The notes below the pieces were generated by a model that saw only the letters and a list, made by a program, of their open reading frames with translations, was not told the DNA's origin and did not search any database. Below, piece after piece: positions 1 through 8,115 of a stretch of 64,000 bases of DNA (its first letter is position 1; each line of letters starts with the position of its first letter). Source of the stretch: Candidatus Helarchaeota archaeon. Its GTDB lineage: Archaea > Asgardarchaeota > Lokiarchaeia > Helarchaeales > RDOG01. The DNA is taken from contig JAHPZH010000002.1 of assembly GCA_019058315.1 (NCBI GenBank), positions 124,001 through 188,000 of the forward strand. Reading direction: 5' to 3'. The translations under genes were made by a program, and so were the position numbers.

Positions 1-140
1 CCCATTAAATAATCACAAGCTGTGCTTTTGCCATGATCAATATGTGCTACGATGGAGAAGATTCTCCGTTCTTCTAGCGGATGTTCTTTAATCATTTTTT
101 GAATTTCATCTGCATTCTTTACTTTTACCAATTTATTCAC
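1..140 (-). CDS. Translation elongation factor 2, N-terminal fragment
   Basis: This is the 5' end of a gene running off the left edge. About 46 residues are visible. They contain EERRIFSIVAHIDHGKST, the G1 P-loop of EF-2/EF-G-type translocation GTPases with its usual basic lead-in. The protein would drive GTP-dependent ribosomal translocation in the cytosol. I place the start at a GTG at 138-140; an in-frame TTG lies three codons further in. It is divergent from selB, with about 200 bp of AT-rich sequence between. A paralogous EF-2-like factor cannot be excluded from so short a piece. Confidence 0.8.
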   Translation of the reverse strand, partial: MNKLVKVKNADEIQKMIKEHPLEERRIFSIVAHIDHGKSTACDYLM

Positions 141-341
141 TTTTCAAATTTAATTAGAGCATAGTCTACCTATTTGTTGAGATTCAAAATGTAATTTGGT
201 TAACAAAAAAGTTAGTTATTACATTTAAGAGTCAAAATTCTCTATTGTATCTTTTTTTTAAGATTCAATTTAAGATAATAAATTATCAAGTCTTTATAAA
301 TCTTAATAATCTATCTCCAATATTTAGAGAATTGATAATCA

Positions 342-1748
342 ATGAATGTTTCTAAAAAAATCATAAATGTAGTGCTATTAGGTCATATTGACCATGGTAA
401 AACAAAATTGGCAGAAAAATTAAGTGAAAAAATATCAACAGCCGGTTTAGACAAACATCCCGAGGAACAAGAGCGCGGTATATCGATCGATATAGGCTTT
501 ACTGCATTTGAACTTAAAGAATATTTAATAACCCTTGTCGATGCACCCGGTCATGCAGATTTAATAAGGAATGTTGTAGCTGCATCGTCTATATCTGATG
601 CCGCGATTCTTGTGATAGCGGTTGATGAAGGTCCGATGATTCAAACCGGAGAACATATTGTGATATTGGATAGTTTTAAGATTCACAATGTAATAATCGC
701 TCTCAATAAAATTGATTTGGTTAAAAATGACATAATTCAAAAAAGAATTGATGAAATAAAAAATTTATTAAAGGAAACATCTTTTCCAAATGCTCCCATA
801 ATTCCGATATCCGCTGAAAAAGATATTGGGATTGAAGAATTAAAAAAAGCTTTGTATTCTATTCTATCTTCTCCCAAACGGCAAACTGATGGACCTTTTA
901 AAATGCCGATTGATCATGCTTTCCCAATAAAAGGAACAGGAACTGTTATAACTGGAACTATCCATCGTGGAAAAATTACTATAGGCGATAAAATTGAGAT
1001 TATGCCTCTAAAAATTCCTATAAAAATAAAGGGTATACAAATTTTTAAAGAACCTGTTCAATCTGCTAAAGCAGGCGATCGCGTGGCATTAGCAATTTCG
1101 AGATTGGATTATCATAAAATTGAACGTGGATATTATGCTTGTTCTCCAGACAGCCTTAAAATATCTAAAAATTTAATTATTAAGGGTAAAGTTAACTCTC
1201 TTTTTAAAAAAGTCATTAAGTCTGGGATTAGAGTTCATATAACTGTTGGTATGCCGACTGTTTCTGCTATTATTTATCCATTTAAAATTGAAAATTCTAA
1301 AAACATATTATTAGAAAAAATAAGCTCAAATGAAGAATTTTATGCGTACTTACAATTAGATAAACATGTCACTACAGAAATAGGGGAACAATGTTTAATT
1401 TCTCGACTGGAACTTCCTCCAACCACTTTAAGAATTGTTGGGAATGGAATAATAGAGAATTCAGAACCATCTGATATTGAATTATATAAGGAATCGAGTC
1501 GTAAAGGTACCTTAAGATCAATCAAAAATCAAAATGATTTAGTAGTAAGATACGTTATAGATGGTTTATCTAAAAGCAAATTTGGAGCGGAAAAACTGTT
1601 AAATAAAGAAATTTATACTGAAAATGGAAAAAAAGGAAAGATTCTTTCGCCTTTTGGAACAAAGGGCGGAGTCATAGCCAAATTTAAAGAAAAACCAGAT
1701 GAAAATATTATAGTTTATTTAAAAAAATATAAAAAGGTTAAAATATGA
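342..1748 (+). CDS. selB: Selenocysteine-specific elongation factor SelB
   Basis: This translational GTPase delivers Sec-tRNA(Sec) to UGA codons that carry a SECIS signal. The G1 motif GHIDHGKT is at residues 14-21, the switch I segment ERGISIDIGF at 44-53, G3 DAPGH at 67-71 and G4 NKID at 122-125. The switch I and IDIGF wording is typical of SelB/EFSec rather than EF-Tu or aIF2-gamma. After domains II and III comes a basic C-terminal part to residue 468, the usual archaeal/eukaryotic SelB length. It lacks the long winged-helix tail of bacterial SelB. The stop overlaps the start of the SepSecS gene (ATGA), so the two are translationally coupled. tRNA-Sec follows downstream, which supports the assignment. 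Confidence 0.93.
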   Translation: MNVSKKIINVVLLGHIDHGKTKLAEKLSEKISTAGLDKHPEEQERGISIDIGFTAFELKEYLITLVDAPGHADLIRNVVAASSISDAAILVIAVDEGPMIQTGEHIVILDSFKIHNVIIALNKIDLVKNDIIQKRIDEIKNLLKETSFPNAPIIPISAEKDIGIEELKKALYSILSSPKRQTDGPFKMPIDHAFPIKGTGTVITGTIHRGKITIGDKIEIMPLKIPIKIKGIQIFKEPVQSAKAGDRVALAISRLDYHKIERGYYACSPDSLKISKNLIIKGKVNSLFKKVIKSGIRVHITVGMPTVSAIIYPFKIENSKNILLEKISSNEEFYAYLQLDKHVTTEIGEQCLISRLELPPTTLRIVGNGIIENSEPSDIELYKESSRKGTLRSIKNQNDLVVRYVIDGLSKSKFGAEKLLNKEIYTENGKKGKILSPFGTKGGVIAKFKEKPDENIIVYLKKYKKVKI

Positions 1749-3067
1749 AAGATTTAGATAAATATTTTCGTAATATCATTCCAGATCATATGTTAGATCG
1801 TGGTATTACAGTATTAGAGACTTATTTGAAACCAATAAGAATTTTATTGGAACAGAGAAGTATTCCTGAAGAAGGTTGGAATAAGGAGTCAATTAAACTT
1901 TTTTTAAAATTACTTTCACTGATGGATACTGATAAAGATCCAATCGCCGCCCGAGTTGGTGAAAGAGAAGCAAGGATGGCATCTCCATATATCGCGGAAT
2001 TAGCTCAAGGATTTTGCCATGGAATTGGTAGAAGTGGGGTTATTGCAACTTCCCAACCAAAAGCACCTGGTGGATCAATCATGTATAATCTAGCAAATAG
2101 ATTAGCATTATATGCAATAAAAAAGTTTGGTGTTCCAAATGCAAAAGGGGCTATAGTCTTTCCATTAGCTACTGGTATGTCAATTGCTTTAGCATTAGCG
2201 GTGGCAAGAGATATCACAAAATGTAAAAAAGTAATTTTTCCAAGATTAGATCATAAATCACCTTTAAAAGCTATTAGATTAGTTGGTCTGACTCCTGTTA
2301 TAATAGAAGGACAAATTTATGGAGACGCTGTGCGTATACCACCTGAAATTATAGAAAAAGCGATAGATAAAGAAACAGCAGCTATCCTATCAACAACCAC
2401 ATTCTTTCCACCTCGAGAAGCTGATGATATCAAAGCCATTGCGAAAATAGCAGAAGAACATCAAATTCCACATATAATCAATAATGCATATGGTGTTCAG
2501 AGTAGAATTTTAATGAAAAAAATCCAAGGCGCAATCGATGCTGGTCGTGTTGATGCATTTATCCAAAGCGTAGATAAAAACTTCCTGGCTCCCATAGGAG
2601 GAGCAATAGTTGCCTCCCCTAATAAAGAATTTTTAGAAAAAATTAACCAATCATATGCTGGTAGAGGAACTGCAGCACCAGTCGTTCAATTTTTAGCTGC
2701 AATCTTAACGCTTGGAGTGAAAGGATATGAAAGATTACGTGATGAACAAGAAAAAAATTTTAAATTATTAAAGGAACTACTTCTCAAAACAATAGAGAAA
2801 TATGGCGAAAGAGTATTAAATGTCGAAAATCCTGTAGCTATCGCAATATCAATGACTAAAAGGGATCCTCAAAAAGTAGGAGCGGCGTTATATTCTCTTA
2901 GAGCCACCGGCCCAAGAGCTCCATCCTCTAAGGATTGGGGATCATGTACAAACGAATATAATTGTCCTTATTTAGTGCTGAATGCAGCAATTGGTGTAAA
3001 AAAATCCGATATTATACAAATTAATGAGAAGTTAGAAAAAGCACTCCAACAAATAAAACCAAATTAG
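1745..3067 (+). CDS. spcS: O-phosphoseryl-tRNA(Sec) selenium transferase (SepSecS)
   Basis: This is the PLP enzyme that converts O-phosphoseryl-tRNA(Sec) to selenocysteinyl-tRNA(Sec) using selenophosphate. At 440 residues it is close to archaeal SepSecS. Family signatures are visible: GRSG at 95-98, QPKAPGG at 104-110 in the phosphate/substrate loop, and SVDKNF around residue 278, where Lys278 matches the PLP-binding lysine. RATGPRAPSSKDWG near the C-terminus fits the conserved tail region. The start codon overlaps the SelB stop by four bases. The kinase PSTK that makes the substrate is not in this window. The family and the locus agree, so the call is firm. Confidence 0.93.
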   Translation: MKDLDKYFRNIIPDHMLDRGITVLETYLKPIRILLEQRSIPEEGWNKESIKLFLKLLSLMDTDKDPIAARVGEREARMASPYIAELAQGFCHGIGRSGVIATSQPKAPGGSIMYNLANRLALYAIKKFGVPNAKGAIVFPLATGMSIALALAVARDITKCKKVIFPRLDHKSPLKAIRLVGLTPVIIEGQIYGDAVRIPPEIIEKAIDKETAAILSTTTFFPPREADDIKAIAKIAEEHQIPHIINNAYGVQSRILMKKIQGAIDAGRVDAFIQSVDKNFLAPIGGAIVASPNKEFLEKINQSYAGRGTAAPVVQFLAAILTLGVKGYERLRDEQEKNFKLLKELLLKTIEKYGERVLNVENPVAIAISMTKRDPQKVGAALYSLRATGPRAPSSKDWGSCTNEYNCPYLVLNAAIGVKKSDIIQINEKLEKALQQIKPN

Positions 3068-3112
3068 TTTAGAATTATTTCTAAAAAATAATTTATAATA
3101 AAAATCAAGTCC

Positions 3113-3120
3113 TTTATATG
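3113..3120 (+). promoter_or_regulatory. TATA box for tRNA-Sec
   Basis: TTTATATG lies centred about 24 bases upstream of the first base of the mature tRNA. That is the spacing expected of an archaeal TATA box. It gives tRNA-Sec its own transcription start within the 73-bp gap after the SepSecS gene. Confidence 0.5.
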
Positions 3121-3140
3121 AGCAATAATAGTAATTTTGT

Positions 3141-3232
3141 GGCAGACTGTGCCGTAGGTGGTCCTGCGGTCCGGACTTCAGATCCGGGATACTCGAGAGA
3201 GTATGCGGTTCGATTCCGCCAGTCCGCCGCCA
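3141..3232 (+). tRNA. tRNA-Sec (anticodon TCA)
   Basis: The sequence folds as an archaeal selenocysteine tRNA. The acceptor stem has nine positions (3141-3149 with 3220-3228), with one A-C mismatch at position 4. The D stem is unusually long, seven pairs (CCGTAGG with CCTGCGG) closed by a four-base loop TGGT, a hallmark of archaeal tRNA-Sec. The anticodon stem is CCGGA/TCCGG with anticodon TCA at 3178-3180. The variable arm has six pairs, ATACTC with GAGTAT. The T stem has four pairs (GCGG/CCGC) with loop TTCGATT. This is the 9/4 arrangement. The discriminator is G at 3229 and CCA is encoded at 3230-3232. Its place beside SelB and SepSecS confirms the call. Confidence 0.95.
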
Positions 3233-3257
3233 ATTCTCATTTTTGGTGTAATTTAAA

Positions 3258-4244
3258 TTGAATCTTGAAGCAATAACAGAATCTATTAGAAATTTTGATG
3301 GTGTTAAAAGAAAAGAAGGCATAGCTATATCAATTAAACCATTAGAAGAAACATTAAACTTGGGAAATGTGAACGTAATAAAATCATTTGGTGAAGATGC
3401 AGCCGTTTTTGAAGTGCCAAATTATGATAATGATTATTTCCTATTAGCATTGGACGGTATGTGGAATAAATTGGTTGAAGCTGATCCATGGTTAGCTGGA
3501 TATTTTTCGATTTTAGTAAATGTTAATGATATTGTAGTTAAAGGGGGAACACCATTAGCTTTATTAAACATCATATCTACTACTGATGATTCATATACCA
3601 AAGAAATAATGGATGGTATTGTAGAGGGATGTAAAAAATTCTCAGTTCCAATGGTAGGAGGACATTATCATCCAAAAGCTAATAATAATTCATTATCTGT
3701 TGCTATTTTGGGTAAAGTTAAAAAAACCGCTGTTTTATTTTCTGATTCTGCCAAGGTTGGAGATAGTATTTTAATGGGAATTGATATGGATGGTAGTTTT
3801 AATACGAAATTCAAATATGCTTTTAACACAACTCAGCATAAGACACCTTCTCAAATTAACAAGATCTATCAAGTATGGCGGGATATTACTCATAAAAGTT
3901 TAGCATCAGCAGGTAAAGACATATCGAATCCAGGAATTTTAGGAACTTTAGGAATGCTATTAGATGCTAGCGATAAAGGAGGACGTGTGAATATTTTAAA
4001 CATTCCAACACCAAACAATATAGATTTTGAAACATGGTTAAAAGCATATCCTGGATATGGGGTAATATTTACAGCCAAGAAGGAAAATGTAGAGAAAATT
4101 AAAAAATTATATTCTGATACTTCAATAATAACAAAGGAAATTGGCATAGTAGATAATTCAAAAAAGTTAATTGTTGAAGATGATAATACCAGTAGTGAAC
4201 TTTTTGACTTTAGAAAAATTAATTTATCGGGTAAAAGTCGTTAA
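3258..4244 (+). CDS. AIR synthase-related protein (PurM/SelD/HypE superfamily)
   Basis: This 328-residue protein has the AIR-synthase fold. FGEDAAVFEV near residue 45 and VNVNDIVVKGG near 95 match the conserved ATP/magnesium-binding segments. A C-terminal GAVF-like segment (GYGVIFTAKKENV) completes the second half. It resembles the methanogenesis-marker-2-like, SelD-related subgroup rather than true selenophosphate synthetase. I see no N-terminal Gly-rich loop with the catalytic Cys or Sec of SelD. The start is TTG with GGTG upstream. It begins 25 bp after tRNA-Sec, so a role in selenium metabolism is tempting, but that is inferred from position only. Confidence 0.7.
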   Translation: MNLEAITESIRNFDGVKRKEGIAISIKPLEETLNLGNVNVIKSFGEDAAVFEVPNYDNDYFLLALDGMWNKLVEADPWLAGYFSILVNVNDIVVKGGTPLALLNIISTTDDSYTKEIMDGIVEGCKKFSVPMVGGHYHPKANNNSLSVAILGKVKKTAVLFSDSAKVGDSILMGIDMDGSFNTKFKYAFNTTQHKTPSQINKIYQVWRDITHKSLASAGKDISNPGILGTLGMLLDASDKGGRVNILNIPTPNNIDFETWLKAYPGYGVIFTAKKENVEKIKKLYSDTSIITKEIGIVDNSKKLIVEDDNTSSELFDFRKINLSGKSR

Positions 4245-5176
4245 ATAATAGAAAGTCTCAAAGCATTCTCAGGACATCTCTCGACACATTTCAGACAATA
4301 AGTACATTTTCTATGTTGAATTTTATCGTAGGGTAATTTTAAAATAGGAATATTCATAGGACAAACTTCTACACAGATTTTACAATCTTCTTTTAAACAT
4401 CTAATCGGGTCTCTTCTCAAACCAAACCAAGAATATTCATTAAAATGTCCTAAAATAATACCCGTAGGACATATATATCGGCAAAAAACTAGAGGAATCC
4501 ATATATTCATCATTAAAATTATTAATAGAAAAAAGATTTGTATCCATAAGAAAGCATCATTTGCGAAATATGCCACTATATCTCCTTCATAAACAGGAAA
4601 GGATCCATTTATAATTCTCCATGGAATAACCGAGATTAAGGTGACATAAGGATCCAGTTGAGTATAAGTACCTTCACTAAATGGTCCAAGTGGTGAAGCT
4701 TGAGGAGATGATAATCGATTGAATCCAACTAATACACAGAGACCCAAAGAGATTAGAATTATTACGTATGGAATGTTAGATAATAAATCCTCAGTATCTT
4801 GTACTGGTTTTATTTTATTTTGAGGAAAATAACCTATCATTTCTTGAATAAATCCAAAAGGACAAACCCATGAACAAGTAGATCTTCCAAAGATGAAGCC
4901 AATTAAAATAAGTAATCCTAAAATAAGATATGGAATAATTGCATTAGCAATATAATATTCTAGCATATTATAAGAAGCTGAAATGTTTGAGAAAGGTCCA
5001 GAAAAACTTTGTTCGATAGGAAGCACGATACCACTAACGGAAGAAAACAGAAATATCCCATATGTGCCAGTAAATAATCCAATATTTAATAAAATAAAGA
5101 AAAAGATTTGAGAGGCAAGCCTAATAAATCTAAATTTATTTTTTCTCCAAAATGATCCAATTTCTTTTTTTACCAC
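4241..5176 (-). CDS. NapH/NosR-type 4Fe-4S polyferredoxin membrane protein
   Basis: This is a 311-residue integral membrane electron carrier. Hydrophobic helices occur near 18-45, 75-97, 125-145 and 210-230. Two CxxxCP motifs face the same side: C101/C105 and C232/C236, as in NapH, NosR and RdxA. Two 4Fe-4S motifs follow at C260-C265-C268-C272 and C291-C294-C297-C301. The first has four rather than two residues between its first two cysteines. The family passes electrons between the quinone pool or membrane and soluble partners. The terminal partner is not evident here. The 3' end overlaps that of the AIR-synthase-related gene by four bases, and a small membrane peptide lies just upstream. 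Confidence 0.8.
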   Translation of the reverse strand: MVKKEIGSFWRKNKFRFIRLASQIFFFILLNIGLFTGTYGIFLFSSVSGIVLPIEQSFSGPFSNISASYNMLEYYIANAIIPYLILGLLILIGFIFGRSTCSWVCPFGFIQEMIGYFPQNKIKPVQDTEDLLSNIPYVIILISLGLCVLVGFNRLSSPQASPLGPFSEGTYTQLDPYVTLISVIPWRIINGSFPVYEGDIVAYFANDAFLWIQIFFLLIILMMNIWIPLVFCRYICPTGIILGHFNEYSWFGLRRDPIRCLKEDCKICVEVCPMNIPILKLPYDKIQHRKCTYCLKCVERCPENALRLSII

Positions 5177-5213
5177 TTATATTCCTTCCAATATAAAAAA
5201 TAAAAACAAAAAA

Positions 5214-5354
5214 TTAACGAAAAGTAATAGATCTCGGCCATTTTAAAAAGAATACTAATACTTCGTATTCCAAATCTTGGTCTAGAGTATATCCGAATGC
5301 TATTAAGCAGAGAGCTATAAGTAGAAGACTCAGCGAAATAATAATTTTTCTCAA
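5214..5354 (-). CDS. Small single-pass membrane protein
   Basis: A short reading frame of 46 residues starts at a TTG at 5352-5354 and ends just before the NapH-like gene. It reads as MRKIIISLSLLLIALC, then a short acidic stretch and KWPRSITFR at the end. That is one transmembrane helix with a basic start and a short outside tail. No ATG or GTG is available in frame, because a stop lies seven codons upstream. Its position and orientation suggest co-transcription with the Fe-S membrane protein, perhaps as a small accessory subunit. Function unknown. Confidence 0.45.
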   Translation of the reverse strand: MRKIIISLSLLLIALCLIAFGYTLDQDLEYEVLVFFLKWPRSITFR

Positions 5355-5438
5355 GTCATTACGCCTAATTTTTTATTTTTTAAAAGAATCATTATGATAA
5401 TTTTTTATATTTTGCATTTTAATATTTTTATTATAGTA

Positions 5439-5510
5439 TAAAACCCAATGATGAGACTTGGACACCTGAAGATTAAAGATGATGACCCCATGCAGGTCTG
5501 GAGGGTTTTA
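5439..5510 (+). ncRNA. C/D box guide sRNA
   Basis: All elements of an archaeal C/D sRNA are present in order. Box C ATGATGA is at 5448-5454, an 11-nt guide at 5455-5465, and box D' CTGA at 5466-5469. A 9-nt spacer follows. Box C' ATGATGA is at 5479-5485, a 12-nt guide at 5486-5497, and box D at 5498-5501, which reads CTGG rather than CTGA. An 8-bp terminal stem (5439-5446 with 5503-5510) closes the RNA one base outside boxes C and D. It would guide 2'-O-methylation of two sites in rRNA or tRNA with L7Ae, Nop5 and fibrillarin. An AT-rich TATA-like stretch lies at about 5417-5428. Confidence 0.75.
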
Positions 5511-5513
5511 AAC

Positions 5514-5879
5514 TTAAAAATCATCGTAGTCCTGCATTTTTTTCAAAATCTTATTCTTAAATTTTAATGATTTTATGGGTTTTACTTTTAAATCTTTATC
5601 AAGTTCTTCTTCTTCTTCTTTAATCTTTTTCTGCTGAAAAGAACTAAGCATACATCTTCCATTTGTAGCCATTTTATATTTTACACAAAAAGAGTATTTA
5701 CACTTATAACCTTCACAAATTTCTCCAGGGGCAAAGTTACAAGCTACAACTAAATCAGACCCTTTTCTGAATCTGCGCCCTAAAGCTTTTTGTTGACATC
5801 TTAAGAATTTACAACTAGGAGTACAGTATTTTATATCTTGGCCTTTACTGTTAGGCACCATTATTTTGCTCCTTTTCAT
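5514..5879 (-). CDS. Cys-rich basic protein of unknown function
   Basis: This 121-residue protein has a Cys-rich N-terminal half and a charged C-terminal half. The cysteines are grouped as CTPSCKFLRC, then a single Cys, then CEGYKCKYSFC, and one more Cys. This suggests a small zinc- or iron-sulfur-binding module. A run of five Glu follows, then a Lys-rich helical tail. I do not recognise the family. It is transcribed alone, and its 3' end abuts the C/D sRNA on the other strand. Confidence 0.6.
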   Translation of the reverse strand: MKRSKIMVPNSKGQDIKYCTPSCKFLRCQQKALGRRFRKGSDLVVACNFAPGEICEGYKCKYSFCVKYKMATNGRCMLSSFQQKKIKEEEEELDKDLKVKPIKSLKFKNKILKKMQDYDDF

Positions 5880-6025
5880 TGCCTATATTTTTTTCAATCA
5901 CTTCAATTATATAAAAACTTTTTTAGATTAAAATCTTTGTTCAAAATTGATTTATTAAAAATTTTATTTTGTTAAAATTATTGAGTATATGAAATAAGTT
6001 TCTAAAATCCATTTATTATATTTAT

Positions 6026-6832
6026 TTATAACTTTAATTCTTCTAAAAGTAAGGATAATTTTTCGATTTTTTTATTAATCTCATTTTTTTTATTCTCATA
6101 ACTCTTCTTTGTTAATTCACCTACTTTCAATCTCCCTTCTAAAATCCTTAGTTGCTCTTCTTGTTTCTCAATATCTCTCGTTAATAATTTTTGCCAATTT
6201 TCTTCAAAATAATATTTATCTTGAAGTTTGTCATTGAGTTTTTTTAATTTATCATCATATTCCTTTTTTAATTTCTCATATACATGGGGCTCAATTTCCT
6301 TTAAATGAAATTGGTTCTTTAAATTAGAGATCTGCTTTCTTAGTCTTTTCCTCTTTTCTAACAAGTCTTCTTGTGGTAATGGTTTTTTATCAGCCAATAA
6401 TTCCTTACGTTTTTGTTTTAATTTATCAATAGCTTCTTTCAATTTGGGGATTTCATCTTTGATTTCCTCTAATTCTTGTTCATTTAATTCTGAAAGAAAC
6501 GAATCAATTTTTTCTTTATGTTCTTTTAACTTCTTATCATATTGTTTAATTTTGACACGGATATAATATTGTTCAATTATTTCCTCGGGGATTTTTTCTG
6601 GTTTTTTTTCTTCTTTGGGGGCTACTTCGGGTTTTATTTCTTTTGGTTTTTTTTCTTGTTCAGGTTTTAAAGGAACAGGGGCTTGTTTAGTTTCTGGTTG
6701 GGGTTGGGTAACTTTCTCCTCTGATATCTTAATGGGCTTCTCTTCTTCCTCCTTTATTTTAAATCCACAATAAGGACAATAGTTATCTTCAATACTGATA
6801 GTTTTCTTACAAAATGAACATTTTATTTCCAA
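6026..6832 (-). CDS. Zinc-ribbon coiled-coil protein
   Basis: This 268-residue protein has three parts. The N-terminal zinc ribbon carries CxxC pairs at C5/C8 and C19/C22 (CPYCGF). A low-complexity linker rich in Pro, Lys and Glu spans roughly 28-85. The rest is long alpha-helix with heptad character to the end. Such zinc-ribbon plus coiled-coil proteins are common in Asgard genomes, but no precise function is known to me. It is divergent from the coiled-coil cassette that begins at 7021 and shares its Pro-rich linker style. Confidence 0.65.
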   Translation of the reverse strand: MEIKCSFCKKTISIEDNYCPYCGFKIKEEEEKPIKISEEKVTQPQPETKQAPVPLKPEQEKKPKEIKPEVAPKEEKKPEKIPEEIIEQYYIRVKIKQYDKKLKEHKEKIDSFLSELNEQELEEIKDEIPKLKEAIDKLKQKRKELLADKKPLPQEDLLEKRKRLRKQISNLKNQFHLKEIEPHVYEKLKKEYDDKLKKLNDKLQDKYYFEENWQKLLTRDIEKQEEQLRILEGRLKVGELTKKSYENKKNEINKKIEKLSLLLEELKL

Positions 6833-7020
6833 ATTATCAGAACCTTCAGAATTTTAGTAGCTAGTCGAAATATTATTCTATAAAAAGTTAAGTAACTAAT
6901 TTTATTTAAATTTATATTTTAAGACATAGCAAATATTTTATCTTAAGATTTACAACATTTTAATTAATAATTGGTAATAATTCTAATTAATTTTCATAAA
7001 TTATAAAATAGGTTGAAAGA

Positions 7021-7419
7021 ATGGCACAATTGACAAAGGAATTAGTTGATCGTTTAAACGAAATATCTCAGAAATTAGATAGTTTTACTAAAGGTTTAGG
7101 AGGCTTAGTGGAAGCCATTAATAAACTTGGAGAAAATACAAATTCAATATTAAGTGAATTGAGTAATAAAATTGGAAGTTATGCAGATATTGTATCTACA
7201 AAGAGTCAAGAAGATTTTGAGGTATCAAAAAGTCAATTAATTTCAATAAATACACAAATTGACAAAATTAGAAAAGGCGTAGGAATGGAGCAGATGTTAA
7301 AGATAAGTGATTCGTTAAGTGGACTTCTAGATACATTAGGGGGAGCAGATTTCGATCCAATGGATTTAAAAAATAAATTATCAGAAATTAAAAATTATAT
7401 AGAATCCAAAAAAGAATAA
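7021..7419 (+). CDS. Small coiled-coil protein (cassette A, member 1)
   Basis: This 132-residue protein is predicted to be almost entirely helical, with Leu, Ile and Asn in heptad spacing from about residue 5 to 75. A shorter helix pair follows around a GGADFDP turn near 110. It starts at ATG with AGGTTGAAAG upstream. The next gene begins 17 bp downstream on the same strand. It is weakly similar in length and helix pattern to the product of 10485-10841 in the second cassette. No known family is recognised. Confidence 0.6.
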   Translation: MAQLTKELVDRLNEISQKLDSFTKGLGGLVEAINKLGENTNSILSELSNKIGSYADIVSTKSQEDFEVSKSQLISINTQIDKIRKGVGMEQMLKISDSLSGLLDTLGGADFDPMDLKNKLSEIKNYIESKKE

Positions 7420-7436
7420 AATATGAGGCAAATTTA

Positions 7437-8111
7437 ATGAGCAATAGTGCGGATAAAGTTTTACCATTTATAACAACTGTTGTAAATGACATTTATGAAA
7501 AAGTGGGAAATCTTTCTGATTCTTTTAATAAACTTAATGAAATAATTGGTAATATAACTAAGAATTTTGAAGATAGTATAAATAAGCTTTCAAAAGATGT
7601 TGATGAAATTCTTGAAGAGACTCGAATGAATCGAGATCTAACATTAGAAGCATTTTCAGATTCAATGAATGCCTTTCTTGCAAAAATAAAAGAAATTCAA
7701 GATGAAAGTAACAAAACTTATGAAGGAAGTGAAATGGGGACAATATTATCCAGACTTGACAGAATTTCAAATAAAATTTTCGATAAATACTGGGATATTC
7801 AAATGTCTTGTACTGTATCAAATCTACACGTATTAGTTGATCTCTTAAAAGGAAACCCTAATATTATCAGAGTTCAAGTTCCAGTTGTTCAACAAGTTCA
7901 ACCAATTACTCCAAGAGTGCAAGCTGCAGCGCCTCTGTCAGCACCAGTACCATCAATAGCACCGCCTCCGACTAAACCAGAGGCCCAACCTGAGGGAAAA
8001 GTTGATGTGTTTGCAAAAAGTCCAAAATTTAAAGGCGGAAGAAAATTAAAAACCCATGAAGATCGCATGGAAGAAATGAAGAAAAAGAAGAAACTGTTTG
8101 GCCGTTATTGA
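7437..8111 (+). CDS. Coiled-coil protein with Pro-rich tail (cassette A, member 2)
   Basis: This 224-residue protein has an N-terminal coiled coil (1-140), then a linker of Pro, Ala and Gln (about 145-195), and a basic C-terminus ending in KKLFGRY. Its N-terminus, LPFITTVVNDIYEKVGNLS, matches that of the 10150-10476 product (LPFVASSLNDVYSKLDELS), so the two are homologues. The start follows GAGG nine bases upstream. It is convergent with 8116-8553, five bases apart. I infer a scaffold or adaptor. Pro-rich segments could bind a profilin-like partner, but nothing in the sequence proves this. Confidence 0.62.
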   Translation: MSNSADKVLPFITTVVNDIYEKVGNLSDSFNKLNEIIGNITKNFEDSINKLSKDVDEILEETRMNRDLTLEAFSDSMNAFLAKIKEIQDESNKTYEGSEMGTILSRLDRISNKIFDKYWDIQMSCTVSNLHVLVDLLKGNPNIIRVQVPVVQQVQPITPRVQAAAPLSAPVPSIAPPPTKPEAQPEGKVDVFAKSPKFKGGRKLKTHEDRMEEMKKKKKLFGRY

Positions 8112-8115
8112 ATTT

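Noticed and set aside
3032..3322. Reading frame of 96 codons on the - strand across tRNA-Sec
   Set aside because: It overlaps the tRNA and two well-supported + strand genes and shows no protein-like pattern.
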